From positions 124,001 through 188,000 of the forward strand of contig JAIWNF010000031.1 in assembly GCA_025093555.1 (NCBI GenBank): 64,000 bases of DNA. Direction: 5' to 3'. Below, piece by piece: positions 35,034 to 46,328 of this stretch; the stretch's first letter is position 1, and every line of letters begins with the position of its first letter. The notes below the pieces were generated by a model. That model was not told the DNA's origin. It saw only the letters and a program-made list of their open reading frames with translations, and did not search any database. Origin of the DNA: Circinella umbellata. Lineage: Eukaryota; Mucoromycota; Mucoromycetes; Mucorales; Lichtheimiaceae. The position numbers and the translations under genes were made by a program.

Positions 35034-37778
35034 TTAATGAATATATCGAAATGCAGGATGCTAAAAAAAAAAAGAATAATTGTTTAACCACATTAATGCA
35101 AAAAAAAAAAGCCATTAAAGTCAGCTAGCACTAAAAATCGCTCTTCTAATACCAAATCAAAAACGTATTATCTTGTACGTGTGTTTTTACCTTTTCCCCC
35201 AAGTCTTCTCCCTCGCACGCAATCCTGTATTCTTCTGGTGTCATGTTGTCGCGTTTTTTATTGCTCTTGTACAAAAGATATTTCACAACACTCGATGTGA
35301 CAACTGCTCCACACATAAGTCCTAAACAAGCTGAATGACCTTTTACATAGCCAGGAGCATCTGAAGCTCTATAGACCTGGCCACTATGGAATTAAAATGT
35401 TATCAACATAGTTAATATTATTACATAGCATTAAAAAATCTTTACCATTATTCTATAAAAAAAAACTTGACTCTTATTCTTATTTTACCCAATAGCACCG
35501 CCTGTATTACCAATTGAAGTAATCAATGCAATCGCTACACTTTTTCTCGTATGTCCAGCAAAATTGTTAGAGAACCAAGAAGTCTTGATTGGGGACATCC
35601 CAAAGGCACCCATTGCTGCTAAGACTGAACCAATGTAAAGTCCTGCTGCACTCTTATCTCGCAAAGTGATAAGTAAAGTATACCCTACGACAGATAAAAT
35701 TGCAGAACCTGCAATGTGAAAACCCCGTTCACCTTGACGATCAGCATGCCATGCATTAATCAAACACCAAACAAATGCTATATTTTCATTTTTTTAAAAT
35801 TGTCAAAGAGCTTAGTAACTAATCATTTTATACAAGCTCCCCCCCCCTTTTTTTTTCTTTCTCTTATTTTTTTAAGAAAACATAGAAAAAATGATATTCT
35901 TCTGTTAAAATTACCAAAGGCGTATGGTGGACTGCTCATTGCCTAAGTATTAAAACTAAGTTAACATTGATACTCAAAAATCTTTTATAAACCTAGACAA
36001 AGATTGCTGCTAATTATCTGTACCTGGGCTGTAAGAGACTCGAATCCCATTCCTCGTACAATACTAGGCATAAACATACTCAAACTGTATACAGGTATAC
36101 TTCCGCACAGGTATACAAGTGCAAATGCATAGATTTTCCAATCGATCACTGTTGAACCAACTTGTTTCCACGTAAAATGTGTATCTGTGATAATACCATC
36201 ATCCTTCTTATTTCGATCAAGTATGATTGCACGCTCACGTTCATTTAAAACTAATAATATATAGCAATAATATTCGGAGAGAACTGTTATTAAATCCAAG
36301 AATGACGATCAATAGTATTGATGTTATTATTGTTAATGCTGATCACGTACATTTTGATTTTTCCGGGTAATCGGGTAACACAAAATAGGTTAAAATACCG
36401 AGCAGAATTGTTGGGATGGCTTCAATAACGAAAATCCATTGCCAACCACTCAGACCACTCATACCATCCATTCGAACGATTCCATAAGCCTTTTTATAAA
36501 TAGATGGTATTGTTAGTGCCCCTATTGTCTTAGGGACTTTATTTACGCTTGTAATAATATTCCAAAGCAGGGTACATTACCAAAATTCCACCAAAAGCCT
36601 GTATAAATTGTAATATTTTAGCATTACGTTAATATAATATTATATTTTCTCTTGCGTTTTTAATGATAAGGGGCAATAATAAAACTATTTAAGGTACAAC
36701 TAATATTTAGAGATACTTACACCAGCTAGTGTAGAGCTTCCATAAAACCAAGCAATACGCAGTGATTGCTGTCGTCTTGTGTACCAAACTGACAAATAAA
36801 AAATGACACCCTATCACATAGTCATAACATTTTTGTTCTATTTAATAAACATTGACTGCACCACCACAGAATAATAACATAATAGTTTGCTATTACAACA
36901 TCAATATTTACGTACCGGAAATAAGCCAGCCTAAAACACATAAAACAATAACAAAATGTTAATACTTTCTATCAATTTTGCAAGAAAATATATGGACATT
37001 ATAACTGAAGTATACAGTACATACCTCTGCAACACCTAGGAAGAAACGAGCAACTATAAGCTCCGGTCCTGTTTTACATTTTGACATGACTGCCATAATA
37101 ACTCCCCATACGATCAAAATAATAGAAAGCCATAACCTTGGGCCAATTACCTTGAGAATGAGATTTGAAGGCACCTCGAATAAAATCTTTATTTACAGAA
37201 TTATGTAAAGTTATGTTTACCTCTTATTAACTTGAAAACTAGTTATAATGATATATTTTTTAACTTACATAACCGATAAAAAAAATTGAAAGTGCCCAAT
37301 TGTACTCTCCCTCCGTCATATCGATATCATCCATCATCCCTGCAATCTTTGCATTACCTATTATATTATTTATTATATTTGTTGTCAGTATAATATAAAT
37401 TCCTTTTAACCTAATAAGTAAGATTAAAAGAAAATAATTAACAGTAAACAAACGATGATTAAAACAATGTTATAATTTACCAATATTAACACGATCTAAA
37501 AAAGAGCAAAGGTACATAAGCGCGACAAATGGGATAATCCGTCTATCCATTTTCCACATGAGTTTTTGTAATTCTTTTTCATCCGGCTCAATAAAAGGTT
37601 CTTCTCCAACTTTAATGTTATTATCATCTGCTGAAGATGCTGAAAATTGATCAATAGCTTCTTTTTTCTCTCGTTCTGTTCCCATTTTATCAGTATGAAC
37701 AATAATTTCAGGTTCTTGTTCTCTTCGGTTATCACTGCCCAGACCTTTATTGTTATTCGAGAAAACCCGTGAAAACAT
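35034..37778 (-). CDS. MFS permease, Dal5/Tna1-like (anion:cation symporter family), copy 2
   Basis: Twelve exons on the minus strand: 37778-37481, 37357-37269, 37186-37025, 36930-36916, 36810-36721, 36598-36581, 36489-36351, 36250-36024, 35942-35915, 35777-35489, 35383-35191, 35060-35034; 524 residues. Two are microexons: 15 nt (AGLFP) and 18 nt (AFGGIL), both needed to complete conserved family motifs. Several exons match copy 1 exactly in length (89, 90, 227, 28 and 27 nt). Motifs: FEVPSNLILKVIGPRLW, WYTRRQQSLRIAWFY, GLSGWQWIFVIEAIPT, and the C-terminal GEKHPAFRYIH. The N-terminal tail is longer and more charged than in copy 1. About twelve membrane segments are expected. Substrate unknown, as for copy 1. 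Confidence 0.88.
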
Positions 37779-40711
37779 ATTTTTATAAATTAGTTAAACT
37801 ACGAGTAGTATCGGACGTAACTATGGCGACTATTACTACTCCTTTTGTTTTAGAAACAAATTAAGCTGAAATTATTAATAAGCAAGGTAAAAAGTAATCG
37901 CTTTGTTACGCATTAAATATTATCTTATTTATACAATTTTGAAGTAATACAGAAAACACACAGTTCTGTCAAAACTCATAAAAAAATTCTGACAATCGTA
38001 AATTTTTATGGGAAAAAAAGTGTGTGAGATATAAAATATATTTTTGTCGTGGGATTTATTCTTTTTTTTTTTTCATTACAACACCATGGATTTGTAAAAT
38101 ATGACAAAAATTATATTATTCCTGAATAAAGAAAATAAATTATTCATACGTACATTAAAAGAAATAAATATCCGTGTATACTTTTTCTCTCGTACCATTA
38201 CAAATTGGTAGTTTACTCTTCTTTGAAAATAAGGCACGTACAACGGTTAACTATATAGTGGATGCATTGTTATATACTATTTATAACATACACAACCAAA
38301 AACAGCCAGTTCTACTTTGGTTCCTATTTAAATATTGTATGAATTATAAATCTACAAAAAAAAAGCCGTCTTTTGATTTACAATGACTGTGTATCGCTTC
38401 TACAAAATGAAATGTTTGGTTCGCACGTTTTTAAGTTATTACTGTATAAAAAGAAAATTATCCATTTTTTTGGGTAAATATAAGCTTATAATGGTCCCAT
38501 GGTATAGCATTTAATGAATCATGCGGTTAAAAAAAGAAAATTATTGTTTAAAAAATGGTAAGAACAGTAGTACAATAGTATATATATAAAAATTGGTAAT
38601 GAGCAAGGCCATATGAAACATTTTGATTTTACAGACAATTATATAATTTATTTATGATTATGTCTCTTATTTGAGGCAATCGAAAGATGATCTAGTAGTA
38701 TTTAAAGAGCTCCCCTTCGTTGGCTGCTTTTGATAATAATGGTGGCCTCTGAGCTGTTATATAGGATGTAAACTACGATCTATCTAGTCAGCCAGATAGA
38801 TGTAAGTTTAATATACATAATAGATAATACCACATAATATAACCACGTACTTAGTCAAATGTATAGTATAAGCTTATCGGTAAATTGCATTTTTTTTATT
38901 GGCATTACATACAACAAAAATAACTGCATGGTATTTTTTAAATGTTTGTCTCGTCTCATTGTTCTACTTTAATACGTAAGAAGTTATAAACTAAAAAAAA
39001 AAACAGGAGGAAATATCAACCGTCTTTGGACACTCTGATTTATATTAAAATTTGTAGTGTTTTAATAGTGGAAGGGGGGAAAGACATCCAAATCATTACC
39101 CTTTTGCGTATAAGATACTACGGTTCTGTTTTATTGGGGGTTACAAAAGCAAAATGAAAACGGATGAGTGTATTATTAAAACAAGATCATTTTTGGTGCA
39201 GCTACTGAATGCTCTGCATTACTGTTACGTAGATATAGTTGAGGTATCAAGTATTTCCCTGAAGACAATACTATCAAAGCTAAGTATATAAACCATTTAT
39301 TGTATAAGGGATATTATCCTTGTATAAAAAATTTTTATATGGCACTCATTAATTAGATAAAGGAAAAACATTTTCAGACTGCTAGTAAGAATGTTTTCTA
39401 AAATTTGTAATAAAGGAAATAGTAACGTATGCTCATGTGGCATAATAGTTATCAACAATCTGTCCGGGCCGTAACTATCACGTTGTAATGAGAAAAAAAA
39501 TAGGTATGCACCCAAGCACAGAACTTTTTTTTTCGGGATCAGCGATCACTTTTAATACATTAGAAAAGAGCAGTGCCATATTCTACATGTATTGCCATAA
39601 ATTTTATTAAATAGCTGCATACAATGTAGAATATACAACAATGTAATGTCATTGTGGTGAAATGCACACTACTACATCAATACAGCTGTTATATTACGTA
39701 ACTCACTAGGAAAGAAATTTATCTAGATATTATGTGTGGGTATATTATTTGCTTTTATGCCACTAAACCATAACAGAAACATTTGCTTTCTTTTGTCCCA
39801 CTCCTTTTTTATTATATGGACTTTATACAGTATTTGGTCGAAAAAACATATATCCTATATTTTACAAATTAGTAATCTTTAACTGTTTTTTTTGTACTTG
39901 CTTGTCCATCTATCACTAACAGTATCATATATAGTTAACCTTAGTTTCTGAGTCGAGTAATTTTTTTATCTATATTAGTTTTTTTTTCCCAGACATTCAA
40001 ATTGAATCTTGGTATTTAGCGCCCAAATGATTCAACTGTAAAATAGGACATAATTCCCAACTCCAATTGGTGGCGAATCAAAACAGCTCCAATGATGAGA
40101 CTAATAATATACTTTGTATATGGGTTTGATCTCTTCAATAAGAATACTTGGATCTACAGTAAGTACACAACCATTCCCCTTATTTCCTTCAGCAAGGTAG
40201 TTGTTTAATGATTCAGCGTTTATTGTTTATAGTAATTTAGTGACACCTTATATTACTTTGTCTTTTATTGCTAATGATTTTTTGTTGTGTATCTCTCCTG
40301 AGAACTCCACTTGATCAACATGTTTGAAATATTAAAAATGTTGCAGGTACAAGTGCTTTCTGAAATATCGTCAAAAAGATTTTTGACACCTTCTTTTTAC
40401 ATTTCATTCGACTTATTTACATGTATGCTTAATGTCACGTTTTATACTAATGAAGGAATAGGCTGTATAATATTTTATACAGCTATAAATAAATGTTTAG
40501 AATTGGCCAATTTGTTGTTCTCTAAGACTTGAATAATTGTATCTATAGAAAAGATAACCTGCTTATATATTATCCCAATACAGTGTCGAAGATCATCAAA
40601 AGCTTTCTTGTATTTTTTATTATTTCTTTATCACTTTCTCAATCACATGTATATCAATGTACTTGCTCATAATAACAATACTATTCTTCAACTTACACCG
40701 ACCATTAAAAA
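37779..40711. other. 2.9-kb spacer without genes
   Basis: AT-rich and non-coding on both strands as far as I can see; the ORFs at 38174-38386, 39297-39515 and 40311-40532 show no family resemblance. Scattered TACGTA-type sites, no repeat array. Confidence 0.5.
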
Positions 40712-40983
40712 CAGCTCAACAAAGCGCAAGAAGAGTGTATTAAAATGGCCTTGAATAAAAATGCAGGTAAACAGTTTCCAACAATCATTCCTATGGTATT
40801 GGCTAACCCCCCTCTATACAATCAAGAAATCCCACTTTACAGCCTAAATTCCTCGTTCGCCTCCAGTCCCTACCAGTAACAACCATGGCAAGAGCAATAG
40901 TTATTATTTTTATGGACCAAGGATCAATACGATTATTGGAAAGAATTACCTACAAGTAACTCCTACCTCAAGCTATATAAAAA
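40712..40983 (+). pseudogene. LINE-type reverse transcriptase remnant, left part
   Basis: Decayed C-terminal part of a non-LTR (LINE-type) reverse transcriptase, with a frame change near 40812. Before the shift it reads QLNKAQEECIKMALN; after it RNPTLQPKFLVRLQSLPVTT. This is the 'KaQ..C...hl.nlPs...R...Lq.kFl.R...lP' stretch that follows the RT fingers/palm in fungal LINEs. A further frame gives DYWKELPTSNSYLKLYKK up to the transposon insertion point. Stops and shifts show it is dead. Family recognition is from memory of the pattern and needs a search. Confidence 0.6.
40976..40983. repeat. Target-site duplication, left copy
   Basis: TATAAAAA directly before the element end GGGTAGTGC; the same eight bases follow the other end at 43663-43670. 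Confidence 0.85.
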
Positions 40984-41440
40984 GGGTAGTGCTACCTGTG
41001 CGATTTTTTTTTCTTAGCGGTGCGATTTTTTTCTCGCGGGTTTTAAATTGTAGTGATACAGCGCAAACAGCCATAGCCAATCCTCTAGTGATATTACCAG
41101 TACGACTTCTCTTACTAAACATACTTCATTAAGACTCATACATTTTTTTTCTCTAAGTATAATAACTTCTTATGAATGATATTCGTTTTAATTAATTTTA
41201 CACTATTGAAACCAACCTACTAAAATTAATACGTAATATAGAATATACGTATAAATTTTTACTGTTCATTGATGATAACTTATCTACAGAAAGGAGATAA
41301 TTTTCTTGAATTTTTTGATTAAAATGGCTTTATTGGTGCGATTTTTCATTTTTTTTTAAAAAAAAATTACAAGTGCTTATCCGTGCGATTTTTTTGTCTG
41401 GGCGTAAAATATGAGAAAAAGCTGTGCGATTTTTTTTTTT
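40984..41440 (+). repeat. Terminal inverted repeat, left outer arm
   Basis: Mirror of 43206-43662. Contains five GTGCGA plus T-run motifs starting at 40998, 41020, 41336, 41383 and 41424; each has an exact mirror partner. A sixth, at 41610, lies inside the inner module. Confidence 0.85.
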
Positions 41441-42739
41441 AATTCTAAATGCCATAGCTAACAGTTTATCTGATAATGTAAAATTAGTCCACTAAAATAT
41501 AATATAAAGGTATGTCGATAATGACTAGTTATTAGCACTGACTTGCTCAATATTATTCACAAAAAAGAAGATAATACTCTTGGGTTATTTGATTAAAATG
41601 GCTTTATTTGTGCGATTTTTTTTCTAACTCACTGGTTCGTGAATTATCTTATTAACAGCATCTATTTATTTGGTATTTTATTATTATTTTGTCGATCTTA
41701 TCAACGATAATACAATGGTTTCAATATAGCAACAATCAATAATATTATCTTCTGCATTGTATTGAGTATTCTTCAAACTACTTCAGAAAACAGTTGCATC
41801 ATTGTAGATAGGAGACACATAAAGTAAAAACATAATTAGTTTTATGTCCCTCTAATTTGAAGTATTGTTAATTGACGTGCATACGTACGTATGATCAGAA
41901 CATTCCGAGTGTGTTAGTTAGATATAAGAGACATCCTTTGATGACTAGATACGTACATGAGTAATTTCTGTAGGGAATAATATCAATACTAGACCTTGAT
42001 TTAAAATGTTTTCGAATTTTCTGATCGACAAATGAACAGTGCTCATCCATTCTTGAAACAACATTTCCTGGCAAATGTTCCACAAGAAATAAAGCAAAAC
42101 GTTCTGACCTTCATTTGTTTTACAACCTGCTCCTTCTGTAAATATGTATCACCAGTCAGTATCTATTTATTATTTGATATTGACACAATTACGTACTATC
42201 ATAGCAAAAACTATAGAAGTTACTACCTAATTTACTGACCACCTTTATGCCCATCATGTACTTAATCCACGGTTAGGTAAATGTAGTTTGAAGTACTGTA
42301 CCACGAGTTATGCTGCCCATGAAAACATTTTTAAACGATATTTTCTATTTTTGTTGATTAGTGTTGTGCTGTTTAAAGCTCCAGAATTATATAAAATTTG
42401 CTACACATTTCCCATATAAGATGAAGTTTGATGATGTACATTCGAAAATAGATAGTATAAATGACTAGTGGCATACTCTGCTTCTATACAGTTGCACCTC
42501 TGTTGAGCAATAAAGTAGACGATTCTTGACTCGCTTTGACACACGTGGCTTCAGACGGAAAACTCCATATCCACGATTTTCCCATTAAAATGAATTTACA
42601 AATGGATATAGTCAGCTTATTGTTTTATACAGTTTTGGCTTGGAACATTACACTATAAGCAATATGTAAAATATTAAGTTAAATCGAACAGATAATGAGT
42701 TATGTTAATAGAAGATCTATGTAGTCATGGAGATCATTT

Positions 42740-43013
42740 CTAAAAAAAATCGCACAAGTAAAGCCATTTTAATCAAATAACCCAAGAGTATTATCTTCTT
42801 TTTTGTGAATAATATTGAGCAAGTCAGTGCTAATAACTAGTCATAATCGACATATCTTTATATTATATTTTAGTGGACTAATTTTACATTATCAGATAAA
42901 CTGTTAGCTATGGCATTTAGAATTAAAAAAAAAATCGCACAGCTTTTTCTCATATTTTACGCCCAGACAAAAAAATCGCACGGATAAGCACTTGTAATTT
43001 TTTTTAAAAAAGA
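42740..43013 (-). repeat. Extra inner module of the right arm
   Basis: Reverse complement of left-arm segment about 41354-41625, close to identical by eye. The same module occurs a second time, more diverged, at about 43020-43300. So the module is single in the left arm and tandemly doubled in the right arm, with the inner copy closer to the left arm than the outer copy is over the last 185 bases. Confidence 0.75.
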
Positions 43014-43205
43014 TAAAAAAAATCGCACCGCACTACCAATAAAGCCGTTTTTAATCAAATAATCCAAATGCATTATCTGTTTTTTGTGTATAATATGCGA
43101 GCAAGTTGGTGCTAATAACTAGTCATTATCGACATACCTTTATATTATATTTTAGTGGACTAATTTTACACTGTCAAATAAACTGATAGCAATGCCATTC
43201 AGAAG

Positions 43206-43662
43206 TAAAAAAAAAATCGCACAGCTTTTTCTCATATTTTACGCCCAGACAAAAAAATCGCACGGATAAGCACTTGTAATTTTTTTTTAAAAAAAAATGA
43301 AAAATCGCACCAATAAAGCCATTTTAATCAAAAAATTCAAGAAAATTATCTCCTTTCTGTAGATAAGTTATCATCAATGAACAGTAAAAATTTATACGTA
43401 TATTCTATATTACGTATTAATTTTAGTAGGTTGGTTTCAATAGTGTAAAATTAATTAAAACGAATATCATTCATAAGAAGTTATTATACTTAGAGAAAAA
43501 AAATGTATGAGTCTTAATGAAGTATGTTTAGTAAGAGAAGTCGTACTGGTAATATCACTAGAGGATTGGCTATGGCTGTTTGCGCTGTATCACTACAATT
43601 TAAAACCCGCGAGAAAAAAATCGCACCGCTAAGAAAAAAAAATCGCACAGGTAGCACTACCC
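43206..43662 (-). repeat. Terminal inverted repeat, right outer arm
   Basis: Reverse complement of 40984-41440. The complementary motif (A-run, TCGCAC) ends at 43222, 43263, 43310, 43626 and 43648, exact mirror positions of the left arm. Confidence 0.85.
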
Positions 43663-43670
43663 TATAAAAA
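43663..43670. repeat. Target-site duplication, right copy
   Basis: TATAAAAA directly after the element end, identical to 40976-40983. Confidence 0.85.
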
Positions 43671-44080
43671 AATCAAAACAACAACTAGATGCACCGCAAT
43701 GTCCCACCAAAGAGACAATCAAACGAAAAAGAGATAAAGAATATACTGACTGAGGCAACAACAGGGAAACAGTATAATGTCTTCGAACCAACCGCTGTAT
43801 TGATCCAATTTTATATGTATCAGTTACCTCAAGGGACCGACATTGCTTAATCAAATGGCGTATGAATTGGCTTCCTTTATACCGGCTACAAGACTGTCGC
43901 TGTAGAACTCCAGTAGCTACTAGAGAACACTATACCGCCTGCTCACTTCTGCAACACCATCTACGTACAAAAACTACTAGATGCATTTGGTTCTTTACTG
44001 AACCAAGTTTTATCTCGACAGCCTATAGTTCATATTCTAAACAGGTTACCACGTTCCGAAGTTGGTCTTACTCTTGGTAA
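43671..44080 (+). pseudogene. LINE-type reverse transcriptase remnant, right part
   Basis: Continuation of the remnant that starts at 40712; removing the transposon and one duplication joins the reading KLYKKSKQQLDAPQC across the site. After a stop and frame change the frame from 43802 reads DPILYVSVTSRDRH, then IKWRMNWLPLYR, and CRCRTPVATREHYTACSLL. The R-W-R-x-x-W-L-P motif followed by C-x-C, T-R-x-H and C is the zinc-knuckle-like tail of LINE reverse transcriptases. A frame-shifted PIVHILNRLPRS follows near 44020. No 3' poly-A tail or target duplication was found. Confidence 0.65.
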
Positions 44081-46328
44081 ATGACAATCCACTTGTCCCT
44101 CTTTACTACACTTTCTCCAGGCTAAGTCATTGAGCTGACACATATAACGATGTTGAAGAACCAGCACCCGAATAAGCCCTCCAGGTAGCAACCGCAATTA
44201 TACGTATCCCCTCCAAACATATAAACACGTACCAGTAACTATTCCTTCACCCCTTACACCATCTTATTATCTAATATTTTAGCTACGTAATCATTATCCC
44301 ATTTCTTCCCGCCTACTCCTATCAAACTTTTTCCCATTGCGGGGTTTTTTTTAGTTATGGCACCAATGTTCTTAAACACTTTTACGTACGTATGTATATT
44401 TTTCTTATCTCTTTTTACCGCAAGGAAGTGACTACATGTCTATGGACGAATGTCACTTGACCTTCCATAATAAATGAACAAAAATTTCAACTACGTATTC
44501 TTTAACTTAACAACTGTTCATTAATTCCTGTTTTTCATCACGCAGGAATACAAATAAATCTTTTACTCACTATATACGTATGTGTATATTTATAGACGCC
44601 TGAACAAATGGACCTGCCTGCTACAAGTTTCTCACAAATTATTAAACTTATTTGAAAGGGTGTAATAGTTATCTTGCGTGGTTACTGTGTATTTGGGTTA
44701 CAAAAAATGCGCACGCCCTTTATCTCTGTCGATGAACACACATCACAAGTCCAGCGTTCTGATATTCCCTCTTTTTCGTATTCCGGCAGTGAATATCATA
44801 GCAATTAGCACTTTTTTGTCGTGTATAATAACCATCCCCGTGACCATACACGCTTTATAGGGATTCTGGTAACATACTATGTATCCCCCTATAGCACTGA
44901 TAATTTATGTAAACATTTTCTTTTTTTCGATTGTTATTTATCATAATAATAGATAATGTAAACGATACAATTTTTTGATATCAATAGCCGTACCTAACTA
45001 TTGCAATATCTGAAGTTTAGCTACATAGCTTATATGTTAATTATTTGAAACAATACAGAAATTATAATACAAAATACTAATAGTGATTCCATGGTTCGTT
45101 TTGTAAAAATATGTAAGTAGCTTCAAAATAGCACAACCAAATATGTAAGTTTTCTAATTACTATTTCTTTATTGGGAAAAGTCATAATAAAGTTACTACT
45201 TTTACATTAGGTAATAGTGGTTTATAATATAATATTAATCAATATATGGATAAATGTGTTTTCTTTCTCAAACCCTTAAATGTACAAATAAGGGGGTCTG
45301 TAGTCATGCACGTCGAAATATATGACATTAGGTCGTTTACAAAAGTAGTCGCCTATTTGAATCATTAGTGTTTAATTTTGTTTCTGTTACAATAAGGGAG
45401 AAATTAGTTTTTTTTTTAATTTGATCCTATTGTTTTTTTCCTGAAGATTCGCGGCCAAATTATTTTCAATTTTGCGCGGTTTATAGTACTTATACAAAGA
45501 ATTTCCGCGAAGTTGAAAATAATCAGGCGCAAACGTAAAATTACAGCAGACGCAAAGTGAAAAATAATTTGGCCGCGAATCTTTAGGAAAAAAACAATAC
45601 ATAGTACATAAGAAAAATTCTTAGTGTCACCAGAAAAAAATACTAATAAGCAAGATGCGATCAATCTATTATTGAAGAAAAATTCCTTCTTTTTTCACTA
45701 AACAAAACAGTCGATGTAATATTAGCTTACTGTTTTTTCGAAAAATGACACTAATTATTAGTGTTCAGAATGAGGTGGGGGGAGGAAATGGGAATTACAG
45801 AACCTAGAATTATTTATGATGTTTCAAAAGCATGAATGACATATTATTTATGGTAACTAAGGAGAAAAAAAGTGTGAGAAACAAACAAAAAAGCATAAAG
45901 ATAAATTATGACAGAACGCGTGGACAGATTAGGATAAAGAATATGCTCTTTATAATTATTCCATAATAATAATACGTAGCAACATTTTGTTTGTATATAT
46001 GTACAAAATCCAATGACAAATAGTTTACATACATACTTGTTTGGGTTACTCAAGGTCATCCCTGAATTTTAATCAATTTTTTTTTTGTTATTGTTCTCTA
46101 TATATGATCTTGGTATAAGAAAAAAAAGTTAAATAGTTATACTAAAAAAAAAAGAATCGCTTTATGGTTGTAAAGCACATAAGGAAGAGAAGAGGAGTTA
46201 TTCTAAATAAAATATAAAAACAGAGTTGAAACTTTTTATGGTGGTAAATGGAGCAGAAAATGATAAAGGGAAAATAAGTTGATCATAGTGGTATATGGGT
46301 GAATATATATATAAAGAGCAAAAACAGT
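44081..46328. other. Spacer containing a foldback MITE
   Basis: Non-coding apart from the MITE at 45431-45597 listed separately. The part up to about 44900 is less AT-biased than its surroundings and may hold further LINE debris, but no readable motif was found. The end near 46070-46320 is the 3' region of the G-alpha gene. Confidence 0.45.
45431..45597. mobile_element. Foldback MITE flanked by TA (Tc1/mariner-type)
   Basis: A 167-bp palindromic element. The left arm starts TTGTTTTTTTCCTGAAGATT and continues GCGGCCAAATTATTTT; the right arm is its reverse complement with one mismatch over about 37 bases. TA flanks both ends (45429-45430 and 45598-45599), the target duplication of Tc1/mariner elements. 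The centre contains weaker nested inverted segments with CGCG/GCGC islands, unusual in this AT-rich spacer. No coding capacity. Confidence 0.75.

Larger units (their letters stand above)
40984..43662. mobile_element. Non-autonomous DNA transposon with long inverted repeats and subterminal GTGCGA-T motifs
   Basis: A 2,679-bp element bounded by inverted ends GGGTAGTGCTACCTGTGCGA and flanked by an exact 8-bp duplication (TATAAAAA). The outer 457 bp of each arm mirror each other with no length change (motif positions match base for base). Inside, the right arm carries an extra duplicated module. No transposase-like ORF is visible; the largest ORFs (41895-42083 minus, 42032-42238 plus) are short and unfamiliar. 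An 8-bp duplication occurs with hAT elements, while long arms suggest Mutator-like or foldback elements, so the superfamily is left open. It is inserted in a dead LINE fragment. A second copy begins at 62932. Confidence 0.88.

Noticed and set aside
41895..42238. Short ORFs inside the transposon as possible transposase
   Set aside because: About 60-70 codons, opposite strands, no DDE/D or zinc-finger motif; the element is best called non-autonomous.
40984..43662. Firm assignment of the transposon to hAT
   Set aside because: The 8-bp duplication fits, but the target sequences do not match the usual hAT consensus and the arms are unusually long; superfamily left open.
43657..43854. Minus-strand ORF of 65 codons beside the transposon
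   Set aside because: It is antisense to the LINE remnant, whose motifs are on the plus strand.
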